Part shown: positions 11,493 through 22,894 of the stretch, piece after piece
Numbering within the stretch: the stretch's first letter is position 1
Layout of the letters: every line of letters begins with the position of its first letter
Position numbers and translations under genes: made by a program
Notes under the pieces: generated by a model
What the model was told of the DNA's origin: nothing
What the model saw: only the letters and a program-made list of their open reading frames with translations
Database searches by the model: none
Origin: Dichotomocladium elegans
Taxonomy: Eukaryota; Mucoromycota; Mucoromycetes; Mucorales; Lichtheimiaceae
Length of the DNA: 64,000 bases
Assembly (NCBI GenBank): GCA_025716815.1
Contig: JAIXMN010000019.1
Coordinates: 62,001-126,000, forward strand
Reading direction: 5' to 3'

Positions 11493-13880
11493 ATGAATAT
11501 CGATGAAATGTTCAAGGCAAGCCGAATGATCATTATCAGACGCACGTACTCTGACTCATCTTACCTTAGATTCCGTCCATTCCGAGTGGACGGAACAAGC
11601 GCAAAATGCCGGCAATGCCCGATGTCAATTTCCTGGAAAGCTACCATGTTGATCCTGAAACTTCCAATACAGCCGAAAGCAGCAGTAGCGCAGCACCAGA
11701 GGCTCGAAAGCGGCGTAATGTAATGATTGAAGATGCCATGGACGATGACGACGTTCGCTACGCCTCACCATCGGTCGACGACGCCACCGATGATTACGGC
11801 TATGACCTAACAGAGGCAGATGAGGAAGGACGCTTTTTCGGCGGAGGATTGACTGAAGAACAAAGCCGACTACTCGATCTTGTTGACGAATACGATATTG
11901 AAGAGGTTGGCTTTCTGCACGGCGTAATGAACCAGTGTCACTCATTTCTACATTTCACGATATATGCATAGTCGGAAGCGCTGACAGCCGCGAATGTGAA
12001 AAAAATGATTCTCAAGTTCGAAAAGGCTATTAATAAGAATCAAGAACAGCGCGTGCGTTATGCTGATGACCCTAAGAAGTTTATGGAGTCTGAAGCCGAT
12101 CTCGATGAAGAGATCAAAAACTTACTTTCCCTTACTCAAGCGCCCCATCTTTACCCAGAGATCATCAAGCTAGGTAGTGTCGCGTCGATAGTATCTCTCC
12201 TGAGCCACGAGAACACCGATATTGCGTTGGACGCGGTGGATTTGATCAACGAACTTACGGATGAGGACGTCGGTACGGGCGAAGATGAAATGGAGCGATC
12301 CGAGGATGCTACTGAGGGCGTCAAGGCACTGGTGGATGCGCTGGTGAGTGTCTACAACTTCCGAAGGATGATGACGATGACAGCATATTTTAACGGGAAA
12401 CAATAGCTTGAAAATGAGCTCCTGGAGCTATTGATCCAAAATTTGGGACGGCTCGATGAGAACGAAGAGTCTGACCGACAGGGCGTATTCAAGATCCTTG
12501 GTAAGCAGATAGCTGCGTATATCTGAGTGCGCAACTGCTGACATTCTCTGCTAGGTATTTTCGAAAACATTGTCGGGTTGGATACGAAATTCTCGGAGAG
12601 GATTGCTTTAAAGACAGAGTTTTTGCCCTGGTTGCTGAAACGTATCCAAAGCAAAAGTTATGACTCGAACCGAGGATACGCAAGCGAAATCTTATCTATT
12701 TTGTTACAAGACAACAGAGGTAAATGAAATAGCTTTCTCTGCTTGGACATCCGTACTGACCTTAATCATCTAGATATTCGCCTAAAGATTGGAGAACTAG
12801 GAGGAGTCGATATTCTGCTCCGTGTGCTTTCGGTTAGTTAGTCTGCTAATACTTCGTCGTGCTGAATGTGGAGGGCTTATTTCAATTTATAGTCCTACAG
12901 AAAGCGCGATCCAGAAGACGATGACGAAACGGAGATGGTTGAAAATTTCTTCAATGCTCTATGCTCTATGTTAAATGAACCCGAGACAAAGAAGTTATTC
13001 TTGGAAGGCGAGGGAGTTGAATTGATGGTCATAATGCTCAAGTGAGTTTACACGACTCTGCCGCACAAATCCGGATGCACTCATAGTGAGAATTAGAGAA
13101 AGGACTCTTGCTCGCATTCGAGCAATGAAGGTCCTCAACTATGCAATGAGTGGTGAAGCCGGCCGAGGAAATTGTATTCGGTTTGTCGACGCAATGGGAC
13201 TGAAGGTGCTTTTCCCTATATTTATGGGCAAGGTAGTCTTCGCTTCTGTGACAAGTTGAGATAAGAATCGCTAACTAATCTGTGCTGTGCATACAACAGG
13301 GAATCAAAAAATTAAAAAAGTCTCACAGCAAGTCATTTGTAGAATCTGAAGATGACGGTTAGTGCTTAGAATAAGCGAATTGGGATATGAGCTGACTATG
13401 CAATACTTTACAGAACATACCATGTGCATCATCCTATCATTAATGCGGAATTTGTCCCGGGAAGATCTACAACGCCTACGTCTTATACGCAAATTTACCG
13501 AAGATAACTACGAGAAAGTAGATCGACTGTTAGAGATGAAAGAGTCTCTTGAGTCTAAGGACAAACGGGTGAAAGCCGAGATTGAAGCCGAAAGCAAGGA
13601 ATTTGACGAAGAAGACCTGGAGGATATGGAAGACGAATTCTATTTAAGACGTCTCGAAGCAGGATTGTTCACGCTGCAGCGCGTTTGTCTAGTGATTGCT
13701 GCGCTTTGTAAAGAGGATGAGGGTGTCAAGAACCGGACTATGATGCTGTTGAAACGACAAGGGAGTGATATTTCGAGTATATTCCGGATTATAGAGGAAG
13801 AGACTGCATTAATGGCCGACTTCAGCTATCTGCAGCGGATGGCTGCTGGTGGCAAAGTGGAGCCAGACGCACAGCGATAA
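11493..13880 (+). CDS. CTNNBL1: Beta-catenin-like protein 1 (spliceosome-associated ARM-repeat protein)
   Basis: CTNNBL1 is a nuclear armadillo-repeat protein that joins the Prp19/CDC5L complex and binds NLS-containing clients. Exon 1 (11493-11516) encodes MNIDEMFK, like human MDVGELLS; a 53-nt GC-AG intron (11517-11569) leads to IPSIPSGRNKRKMPAMPDV. If the conserved first exon is not used, an in-frame ATG at 11606 is the alternative start. The acidic head is followed by VKKMILKFEKAINKNQEQR, DPKKFMESEADLDEEI, LLSHENTDIALDAVDLINEL, LELLIQNLGRLDE, EILSILLQDNRD, MVENFFNALCSMLNEP, RIRAMKVLNYAMSGEAG, RKFTEDNYEKVDRLLEMKES and EEFYLRRLEAGLFTLQRVC-type segments, all collinear with the human protein. 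About nine introns are present. The final ~20 residues differ from animals. Convergent with RPS24 downstream. Confidence 0.93.
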
Positions 13881-14252
13881 GTCATCCAGATCCGCCCTTC
13901 TCTCTGTATTTCCAGCAATAAATGCCGTTGACAAAATCATATCACCCTTCCCATGGGCCACATGGACTCGTCTTCCTGATGAACCAACCTCTGTTTCTGA
14001 CTGATACACTAATCTTTTGGACCATGCCGCTATTCCCACTCCCTGGCAGTCTCTCTCATCTTCAAGTTTCTCACAGGAGCCTCTGTTGGCGCGTTAAAAC
14101 GCATGAAGAAGCCCAACGACAAATGTCTCCTTTCACGGCATTAATCCCACCCATGTGTACACAATCCAACAATCAAAAAAACAAAATAAAACACACAGTA
14201 ACACATGCAGCATAAATAAAAGGTCTCTCTCTCTCTAAGGTGATTGTACCAT
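13881..14252. other. Convergent 3' flanks of CTNNBL1 and RPS24
   Basis: 372 bp between two convergent genes. It contains an AATAAA-like string near 13919 and another AAATAAAA tract near 14170-14220, which may serve as poly(A) signals for the two strands, and a short CT repeat near 14224-14236. No gene seen. Confidence 0.4.
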
Positions 14253-14888
14253 TTATTTCTTGCCAGCAGCAGCCTTGGCCTTCTTGGTGCCACGGAACTT
14301 CTTGGCACGGTTCTTCTTTTCCTTGCGCTGCTTGCGACCGCCCTTGGGAGCCTCGGCAAGGCCAATCTTTATATGTAGCCGGCAGGCGTCAGTTCATTTC
14401 TTCATTGGAATGGGGTAGCTCTGAGAGAAGAAACACACTTACGCGAACAAGACGGTACTTGGGCTCGAACTTCTTAAGCGACTCGACGGAGTCGTAAATG
14501 AGGGCAAAACCGGTGGTCTTGCCACCACCAAAGTGGGCCTTCAAGCCAAAGACGGAAACGACCTCCTTGTTGGCCTTGTACATCTTGGCCAACTTCTCAC
14601 GGAGCTCATCCTTAGAGATGCTGGGAAGGCCGGGGTGAATGACATCGACGACCATTTGCTTGCGCTGGAGCAAGCGGTTCGTAAGGAACTTGCGGGTGCG
14701 AATGGTAACAGTAGCGTCGGCCTGCACATCATTGTACATATAAAAAGGGGAAGCAGAAATGATGGAATCAATTTCCTATTCATTCATCCATCCATCCATC
14801 TATCCATCCTACTTCCACTCGTTCCCATCCATTCCCCCATTATCCGCTTTTGCTCTTTCAATAAAATCCACTGTGCTGTACATACCAT
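14253..14888 (-). CDS. RPS24: 40S ribosomal protein eS24
   Basis: This is a small-subunit cytosolic ribosomal protein. Exon 1 codes only the initiator ATG (14888-14886) before a GTATGT donor; after a ~154-nt intron exon 2 begins [20 protein letters not shown], the invariant family N-terminus. It continues [53 protein letters not shown] and FEPKYRLVR, then a last exon [20 protein letters not shown] with a Lys/Ala-rich end. Total about 131 residues, normal for the family. The sequence just upstream of the ATG is pyrimidine-rich (CTTCCTCTTTTTC), typical of ribosomal protein promoters or leaders. Identity is certain. Confidence 0.96.
14786..14812. repeat. ATCC tetranucleotide microsatellite in RPS24 intron 1
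   Basis: Imperfect tandem ATCC units (cattcatccatccatccatc and following) lie inside the first intron of RPS24. Confidence 0.7.
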
Positions 14889-15090
14889 ATTGAAAAAGAG
14901 GAAGTTCAATAGGTGTCAAGGCATGCGCCCTGTTTCCCTCCCATTCGCTTGTACTTTACTCCGACGGGTTGCTCTCCCCAGCAGCACTCCCCCCATTTCC
15001 TCATTTGGTAAACATGACAATCCCAACATCCCCCGCCAGGGAAAGAGAAGGAAAAAGACCCTCATTGCTTCTGCATTGCTAAAGGCAACA

Positions 15091-17450
15091 TCAACTTTTT
15101 TGTGATTCCCAGTACTGCTTAATCATGGCTGCACATTCATCTTGGGTTCCTTCAGGATGCGCGAGTTGCCACTTCATCGTCTGCAAAAGAAGATCACTCA
15201 TACGCGGACCAGGCTTTATGCTGAGTATATTTGCGATCTGCTTGCCCTAATTTATGTCAAGAGAAGAATATTAACATGTATATTGTGACATCGCCCGGTT
15301 CTCTACGGAATCTTACATCGAGCATCGGTTTCCATTTGTAACATTCCGTAATTCCATAATCCACAGCCTGAGACATCAAAGCATCATATTTCTGGCAGAT
15401 CTGTAGTGTCGTCTCATCTATCGCAATAGCCCTTGTCAGATTAATAACTGTTAATCTGTCACCTAAAGAAAATACGTACCTGTAACGACTTGATCTGGGC
15501 TTTGCCAGGGATTATCAGCTGAACTATGTAGGAGTTCGGCTATCAATGAGACCTTTAACGCTCCAGGCCACAATTCCTTGAGCTCTCGGATAAGCATCCC
15601 TATTCCAAATTCAAAAACATACCGGTTAGCATAAGAAATAATAAATACCCACCACGGGTAACTATAGATCGTGGCCTACCCAAGTCTTGTCGGCTAACAG
15701 GAGACTCTGCATTTTTGAAAGCCATTTCTTGGATGTGTTTATAATTGGTAAAGAGCAATGAGAAGTTCACCATGTCCATCTTGGTTGCCTACGCATATGG
15801 ATCGCTAATTTCAGCTGAACGTATACCTCAGCCTTCGTGTGCTGATTGTTCCAACCTTCATAGAATCCCGCAGCACATCTTGAACACCATGTGCCATTCG
15901 ATTTTTCGTCTCTGTTTTAATATCTGCAAAGGGGAGGAGGAAGCATGCCCAGCGGATTAAACGCGACTCATCCCTACCACCAGGGCGCAAGGCCTGCATG
16001 GATTGTTGGTCCAACCTTCAGGGCTATTAGTACATTTAAACCCATCCATATTGATTGTTTTCCTTTTTCTTTCACTGTTTTCCCAGCACTTCCTGGGTGC
16101 TTACCATGTAGCTGCGCCAACCGCACGTACAGCCATGCTCGGATCATAAACCGTACCAGATACAATATTACGAGGAACGGCGAACACGATGTGATAAAGG
16201 CCCAGATCATAAAGGATTTGAATGGCCTTAAGTGGCAAGGGGCCAGTCACCATCTTTTCAACTTCAATGGCAATGCGTTCCTTGCTGATTTTTTCGTTCA
16301 GTGCCTTTTGAATCTCCTCGTTTTTAACAGAGCTGACAAGTTCTGGCACCAATGTGAAATCAAACCGACTTGCAAAACGCACACAACGGAGTACACGCAG
16401 TGGGTCGTCTCTAAACGTTTCAAAGGGTTGCAAAGGTGTACGAATCAGACCGTTTTCTAGGTCAGAAAGACCCTGTACATCCAAGTGTTTTTGGGGGTGA
16501 TAGAGAAGAAAGGGCAGGCATTAGTAGGAGCGAGTCCTTTAATCAACTTCCCCCATCCTCAACCCCACGGGGAAATAGAGCTTACCTGTTTCGTAAAATC
16601 TTCGACCGTGCAGGAGTTGACATTATAAAACAGGCTGTTGATGGTGATATCGCGTCGATAAGCGTCTTCTGTCGGTGTGCCAAAGCCCTACGAGAGGGAA
16701 AAAAGCAAAGAAGAAATTAAGTCCATGTATCCTTCGTCCTGCTGATGTGGGCTTACAATGGAAGCCGGGATACGACTGTCTGGGTCATAGACTTCAGTTC
16801 GAAGATTGGCAAAATCGACCTCAACGTCAAAAAGTTTCGTCGTTGCCGTTTCAAGATGCTTAGACTTTGCAGGATTGCTGTCAATTTTTGCGATATTACG
16901 TGTTGGGTGTCCGTTTTGTTGAAGGTATTTGTTGACATACACCGCAAAGTCGTAGCCCATCATGTCATTCACCGCAATGTCGAGGTCATGACATTGTTTG
17001 CCCAATAGCTATCCAAGATATACACAGTTACATGCGCACCATCAGAGAGTTGAGCAAAAAGAGTACATTGCTAGTTTCAGGTTGTTCTACCTTGTCTCGG
17101 ACCCAGCCGCCTGCAATACGCGATTCAATCCGAGGCAGATCAGGTCGTTTTTTGGCAATATAATCAGAAACCTGTTGAAGAAGCCCGCAAATCTCTGATT
17201 CTTTGGGAGTGAGCACAATGCGCATTTCTTCGCCGCTTTTTGTCACGCCATAAGAAGCCGGCCTTGGTTCATAGTGCGGGCGTTTTGGCGCAGGGCTATC
17301 TCTCGGAGTACTCATTTTTCGTCTGTGTATGGATGGAATCGCAGAAGAAGAATTGACAAAGGTTGTCGTCGTTGTTTTCTTCGTTAACTGTGGAAGTGAA
17401 ATCACTCGCTGATGTCCAACCAGCGCGCGCACAGACAACGCAGAGAGCAT
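15091..17450 (-). CDS. CCA1: CCA tRNA nucleotidyltransferase with two in-frame starts
   Basis: This enzyme adds the 3' CCA to tRNAs in cytosol, nucleus and mitochondria. Class II nucleotidyltransferase signatures are visible: ESRIAGGWVRDK (about 17090), CHDLDIAVNDMMGYDF with the metal-binding DxD (about 16990), NLRTEVYDPDSRIP, and the nucleotide-selecting RDDPLRVLRCVRFASRFDF (about 16390), then SKERIAIEVEKMVTGPLPL. The C-terminus ends GTQDECAAMIKQYWESQKS. Two starts share one frame. The ATG at 17450 has a weak context (T at -3, C at +4) and adds 45 residues rich in Ser, Arg and Leu with no acid (MLSALSVRALVGHQR..), a plausible mitochondrial presequence. The ATG at 17315 (MSTPRDSPAPK) has A at -3 and G at +4. 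This is the dual-targeting layout known for yeast Cca1. About six introns. Confidence 0.92.
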
Positions 17451-18789
17451 AAAAAAGAAACCTTTTTTTCTGCGGAGCTCAAGCCACAAGTATGATAAAG
17501 TCAATAAAAACGAAGAAAGTTTAGGAGCGCATAAATTGAGATAGAACAAGGGCAAGTAGGCGTATCAAGAGTATGCATCTGCCCTGAAATTATCATCTTG
17601 TAGCAGGCTTCATTTGTAAAAAAAAAAAAGCAACTATCCTCTCAGGGCGATCGCTACCAACATCAATTTTTGCATATGCTCTTATTGAAATTCCACGATC
17701 CCTCACCGCACCAATGTTCAGCACCATCTGCAGATGTTCCGCTTTATAGATAGCAGATGGTTCGTATAGTCCTTTAAGATACTAGTTCTTAGATAACTGC
17801 ATGACATATAGACATCTGAGATCCAGATACATTGTTTGCTCCACGTTCATCTATTGAGTACGTTGATTTGATTTTCGGCACTCGGAAATCATGCATCTCT
17901 TAGACCATTATCTTCATTGACGTATTAGAATAAGCCCAATCTGGTCTTGATTAAGTATCAATAGAGGATACTTGCTCTCTTTTGATAAGGTTTCGCCGAG
18001 CTTTTAAGCGACACTTGATTTGCCATCTATTGTTGCGGCTTGATTTGGAAATTGCTGTATAACCACAACTTCCCGCCTTTAGACCATTAGCCCCGCTGTT
18101 TCTTTTCGCTCTATGCATCAGTTCTTCTGTAAGTAGTGAAGACATGCTTTATGTTGAACCACTCACCACTATGTTGATTAAGAGTGAGGGTGATATATCA
18201 AAGAAGCGATATGATTAATAGATGTCGATGCTCGATATAATGGCATGGGATTCGAGTATTCTTAAATTCAGTTTTTGATTTGGCTAGAGAGATACCAAAG
18301 GCGATGCCTACAACCTGCCGACCGTAATCGGACGATTGCATTTTATCGGTTACATTCTGTGAAGGCATTACAACTAATGAGGCCAAATTCAACCAAATTG
18401 GGATTGAACTTTACGGTAAAGAAAAGTCGAATAACCGCATTTAGAAACGGCCATTCCGTTGGTGTAACACATGTCTTTTCGGAAAATTCTAAAAGGATTG
18501 ACAACAAAGATATGGCCTTGCCATCTTTTCAATAGTCGCATACGTCAAGCACAGGTTTCCCAGAGGATGTTGCAGTAGCCACGATTACTCGCTCAGGAAG
18601 ACTCATGTAAAAGAGAATGGTTCAACATCCAGCTGCAAGATTTTCGTGAAACAGCTGGAGATACCTTTGAGCGAATGGTTCGATACTTGCCATCCTTTTT
18701 TTTTCACACGGACTCATTTTAATACTCTTGTTTACACCCTTTTCATCCCCGTGGACCTTAAAAACTTAACTTAAACCCATTCGCAGACC
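17451..18789. other. Intergenic, 1.3 kb, no gene seen
   Basis: AT-rich spacer between divergent CCA1 and the unrecognised gene at 18790. It has a short poly-A tract near 17619-17630. Short frames (17951-18145 minus, 18198-18392 minus, 18275-18535 plus) carry no motif I recognise and could be decayed repeats. Confidence 0.4.
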
Positions 18790-20124
18790 ATGGAGGCCAT
18801 TGACGATTATGCCAATGAGAATATCGCGCGCTCGCTCGCTTATACAGTCCTCGAGTATCGCCAACAGCGCAATTACGAAGCTTTACTTCCACTCATGTCC
18901 AAACTACTGCGGCATCGCGTCCGGTACCTTGCGAACAGCGACAGCAAAAAAGACGAATGGGACAGTGTGGTCCAGTGGCAAACCGATGACTGCCCCGACG
19001 TGATCGAATCGGAATGGGATGCCCAAGATGGAGGTCCGCTTTATCGGAGCCCGGTATACTACAAACGCCTCGATGCAGAGACTCTGCATTGCATGCTTGA
19101 GTTCGCGGCAGTTCGCGGGAAGCGGTATGCCGTCGTGCTGGTGCTGGAGGAAGGCGCGGGTGATATATCCGATCTCAAGTACCACAACACAAAATCCTTT
19201 TCCGATGCCGAGTGGCGAAAAGACATTGCAGGGACCTGGTCTGAATCCCTCGAACAGGCTGAACGAGACTTCATGGTGCCTGCTAGCCCAGAGGTATAAA
19301 TCCACACACACACACAAATAGGGTGGAAATCATTGGATGGCTCATCCGGCTGCATCTATCATTCATAGGCTCGGTCTACAGGTGGGGGGCATGGGCATGA
19401 GGCACCAGACGGGTATTGGGGCGACTGGACGTCGTCTGAAGGAGAGGATACGCAAGAGAATAGCATAATGGGGTCAAAACGGGGCGGGCATGAGAGGAAG
19501 CCCCCGGCATCTGGGACGGAGGGAGAGGAGGACGACTCGGAAGACGAATATTACACACGGTGGAGCCATAACCCTGGTACAATCACACCTGGTCTTGACG
19601 AGAAGCAGCAGCATCGACATTCGGTGCCATTGTCTTCCAATGGCAAACGGCGATTGGAATCATACAAGGTATTCCAGGACCTGGCTGCGGAAGATGTGGA
19701 CCCACAACAGTACGAGAAGCAGGAGATCCAGGAAGAATATGATACGTCGTTCAACCCGCTCTATACCGTTCCGAGTGTTCCCGATCTAATGGGACTTCAC
19801 ACATCAGCTCTACAAGAACTTACTCAGATGCTTCATAGCTCCTTACCTAATCCAACTGGTTCCAAACCGACCATCCCATCTGTCGACCCCGTCCCTAAAA
19901 TTATACGCTCCAGAGAAAACTCCCTGCCCGGCGCCTTCCCGCTAGATGACAATCAACAGACCACCTCACGCCCGGTCTCATATGGTCATGACGCCGGAAG
20001 GATGCTGCTGGAAAAGAGTTTGCGAGCCCTCGTGGGTGTGGCACGCATGGTTGGCATCCAAGGCTCAGAAGTACTAGACATTGTCAAACAGATCCTCAAT
20101 GACGAGAACCAGCATACGCAATAA
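18790..20124 (+). CDS. Uncharacterised acidic protein with a GYWGDW motif
   Basis: I do not recognise this protein. Two exons (18790-19293 and 19369-20124) joined in phase give 419 residues. The first ~110 residues form a helical region rich in Leu, Arg and Tyr (SLAYTVLEYRQQRNYEALLP, LLRHRVRYL). It includes DDCPDVIESEWDAQDGGPLY and a hydrophobic strand YAVVLVLEEG. After the junction comes a His/Gly patch and PDGYWGDWTSSEGED, a pattern seen in conserved fungal acidic proteins. Next is a disordered charged stretch (EGEEDDSEDEYYTRW), a segment SFNPLYTVPSVPDLMGLHTS, and a C-terminal helix MLLEKSLRALVGVARMVGIQ. No signal peptide or membrane helix. It ends 60 bp from the convergent HIBCH gene. The long open frames and clean splice support a real gene; function is unknown. 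Confidence 0.7.
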
Positions 20125-20183
20125 AAGAAATAAGCCGGTGTATTGTACAAATATTTAATTCTTTCTTTTTTAATCATCTTCGC

Positions 20184-22367
20184 TTAATAGATCCACTTTA
20201 AGCTCTTGCTCTCGTCCTTCTCAATGAAGTGGGTCTTGCGCTTAAGAACGTCCAGAACCTTTGCCTTGACGCCCTGCTTGCCGTTGCGATCGCGCAAGAA
20301 GTATTGGACGATTTCGTCGTGACTCAAGGCATAAATGCCGACATCAGCGGTCTCGCCAGTGACGACGCGCTTGACATCATCCTCCGAGGGGAGCATGTAT
20401 TTGCGATGAGGGTATAGCTTGAAATCCTTGCGGTTCAACAACTCAAGACGCAGAGGCGATGGCGAGTCGAAGTATTCTTGCTTAAGTTTGGCATTGTTCA
20501 CATCCGACAGCGCACTGGGCTGCCAAGATGCCTTTTTCCGTGGCTTTGCAAGCTGCGAGTTCACACCTTCGGCGAAATCATGTCCCTCCTTCCAACCCAT
20601 CAAGAAACATCGTCTCAGCATCACCTATTCCGTCCATTTTCTCTTAATCCACTGTGAACTCACCAAAAACTTTTGGACAAGGTGGTATTCCATCTTGAAT
20701 GCTTGGGCAAGTGAAAGGCTGGCACCGGTTCGGATCTGTTGCAGGGTCACCTTCAAGGCAGTAGGCGACATGGACTTGAGGAGCTTAAGCGTTTCCTCAG
20801 CCCACTCAGTTTCTTCCTTTTCAAGTGAAGCAACGATTTCTTCCACAGTATCATATTTGAAGCAGCTATAATCCATCATCCTCTCTCAATTAATATGGGT
20901 TGATGTAAGCATACGCGTGTATCTCGACTTGTCCTCACCGATCAATGGCAGAGCGAATATCACCACCAAGCGAAAAGACAGGCTCCTGGTCCATTTCGGC
21001 CGAAAATTCCTCGATGGCGGTGTTGATGACCTCGTGAGTTGGATTTTCAATCTCGGACAGGCGGGCCTCCAGGGCAGGAATGCGAGAAGAGGGGACATAA
21101 TGGGTTGCAATGCCAGCATAGCTGATCGAGGAAGTTGCATAAGGTCAACGTCATATATATTGAGATCCCCGTCCCCAGAACTTACAAAACGTCCGATGCG
21201 CTGAGACGTTTGCCCGTCAAACCAAGGTAGGTACCCAATTGGCCATCTAGACGAGAGAGGAAGAAGCTACCACCAACATCAGGCAAAAAGCCAATGCCAG
21301 TCTCGGGCATTGCAAAGAGGGTGTTCTCAGTCGCGATGCGGAAGGGTGCATGGACAGAGAGGCCAACGCCACCGCCCACTTTGGAGATGATTAGGTAAAC
21401 TGAATTATCGATTTTCTCACACTCTTCTTCACGTACTTGTGATACCATCCATGATGGAAACAAACGGAGTCTCCAAGGTACCAATAAAGTGATCTAGCTG
21501 ATATTCCTTTTCAAAGAACTCAATGGCCTCCTTGGTCTTGCCTTCGGCAGCCAAATCCACAACGGCTATATAAAATAAAAGTATACATATACCGTAACCT
21601 TCAGACACATACTCCTCTTCCCTAATTTTCTTCCATGAAAACAGAAATAAAGATACGTTACTCTTGACGTCACCACCAGCACAGAACGCCTTGCCACCGC
21701 AGCTCTTCAGCAAGATGATTTTCGCAAGGTCAGACTTTTCCCACGCCTAGAGCTCAATATCGTCAGCAGGGCTTAGATGCGGAAAAAACATAGTAACTTA
21801 TTCTGGCTGACCTGGATCTCAGGCGTCATGAGCTTCACCATGTTCAAGTTGAGCGCATTGAACTTTTTCGGTCGGTTAAGGATAATTTCACGGACACCGA
21901 CATTCTTCAACGTGCGCACTTCGGGCTAGGTTGTCGTATTCGAGTGGTTTGTATGAGATCGCTTTGCCAATGATATGTTGCGCGTTCGTTCATAACACGA
22001 GAAAAACTTAATTTACCTGAATTCCAGCAGCATTGGTCGAGAGGGTAGACATCTAAATGGAGCAAAAATGACAGAAATATAACAATAAGAACGGTTGTAT
22101 ACAGGTTTATACGGTGCATGCGTGCGTAATGTATATTGTGGTGGTGAAGTACAAATTGCTGTTGCCACTTGCCTTTGCCCTGGCTGCCATGCCATGAGGG
22201 TTGACCAATGTCACTCGCTTAGGCGTTGTCTGTCGAGAAACAGTGGCGAGCGAGCGCGCAACGGTGGGGGTGGCGAAAGCAGCGCGCGGCTTTGTCATGC
22301 GCAACGCGGTGGCAGCGCGTTGCTGAAGTTGTAAGCCAACGCGTCTGGAAGAGGTGAGCTGGCTCAT
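20184..22367 (-). CDS. 3-hydroxyisobutyryl-CoA hydrolase / mitoribosomal mS47-type protein
   Basis: The crotonase-fold core matches HIBCH, which hydrolyses 3-hydroxyisobutyryl-CoA in mitochondrial valine breakdown. The start at 22367 gives [20 protein letters not shown] with many Arg, Ser, Ala and no acid, a clear mitochondrial presequence. Core motifs: [56 protein letters not shown], and [20 protein letters not shown], in which the catalytic Glu (PETGIGF) and Asp (PDVGG) are kept. Beyond the hydrolase core lies [19 protein letters not shown] sequence and a fungal extension of ~90 residues ([17 protein letters not shown]..). That extension resembles yeast Ehd3, a subunit of the mitochondrial small ribosomal subunit (mS47). 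The protein may be both an enzyme and a ribosomal subunit; which applies here is inference. About seven introns. Confidence 0.88.
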
Positions 22368-22894
22368 TCGCGAAATTAGATAAGGAAATAAAGAGAAGAA
22401 AATAAGGGGAGACCGAAAGAGGTTGGGCCTTAAAAACAAAACGCTGTCAAAACTTCGGGACGGACAGAATGTACAACGCTCTCTATCTCGCTTCAGACAC
22501 AGCGCATTTCGTGACTCTCTTTTTCTCCGGACCTTTTTTTTGGGGTGGGGAGCCATATGCCTAATCTTCATGACGTCCTCTTTGGTAGGCTCGCAGGCCG
22601 CTTAACTGTTACTCGATTGTTAAGGATGAAGCTTGGGCAGTATAAGAGGGAAATCCACGTGTTATTGCACAGTCTCATCATGAAGAGATCAATCTACAGT
22701 GTCCCGGCAGAAAAGGCTGTTTTCTGCTTTTCCCTTATGCTTAATACAAAGGTAGATAATGATTGTTCTCAGATTCGCATGGGTGAGGAAAATACTATAA
22801 AGTGAGAGTGGATGCGTGTGCGTCGATGAAAGGGGTAAGAGAGGGGTATACTAAAGTTTGTGGAGATCCATCCTTCCATCATTAATCAAGCAGC
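22368..22894. other. Intergenic: HIBCH 5' flank
   Basis: 527 bp containing a pyrimidine/purine-rich HIBCH 5' flank (tctttttctccggacc near 22513) and the 3' flank of the next minus-strand gene. No gene seen. Confidence 0.4.

Noticed and set aside
11164..11496. 110-codon plus-strand frame overlapping the CTNNBL1 start
   Set aside because: No motif, AT-driven composition, and the overlap is only the ATGA string.
14533..15105. 190-codon open frame on the plus strand opposite RPS24
   Set aside because: It is the antisense shadow of the RPS24 exon and its intron; the minus-strand protein is unmistakable.
17951..18535. Short frames in the CCA1 upstream spacer that look faintly transposase-like
   Set aside because: No DDE, NPIE or helix-turn-helix signature could be read, so I did not call an element.
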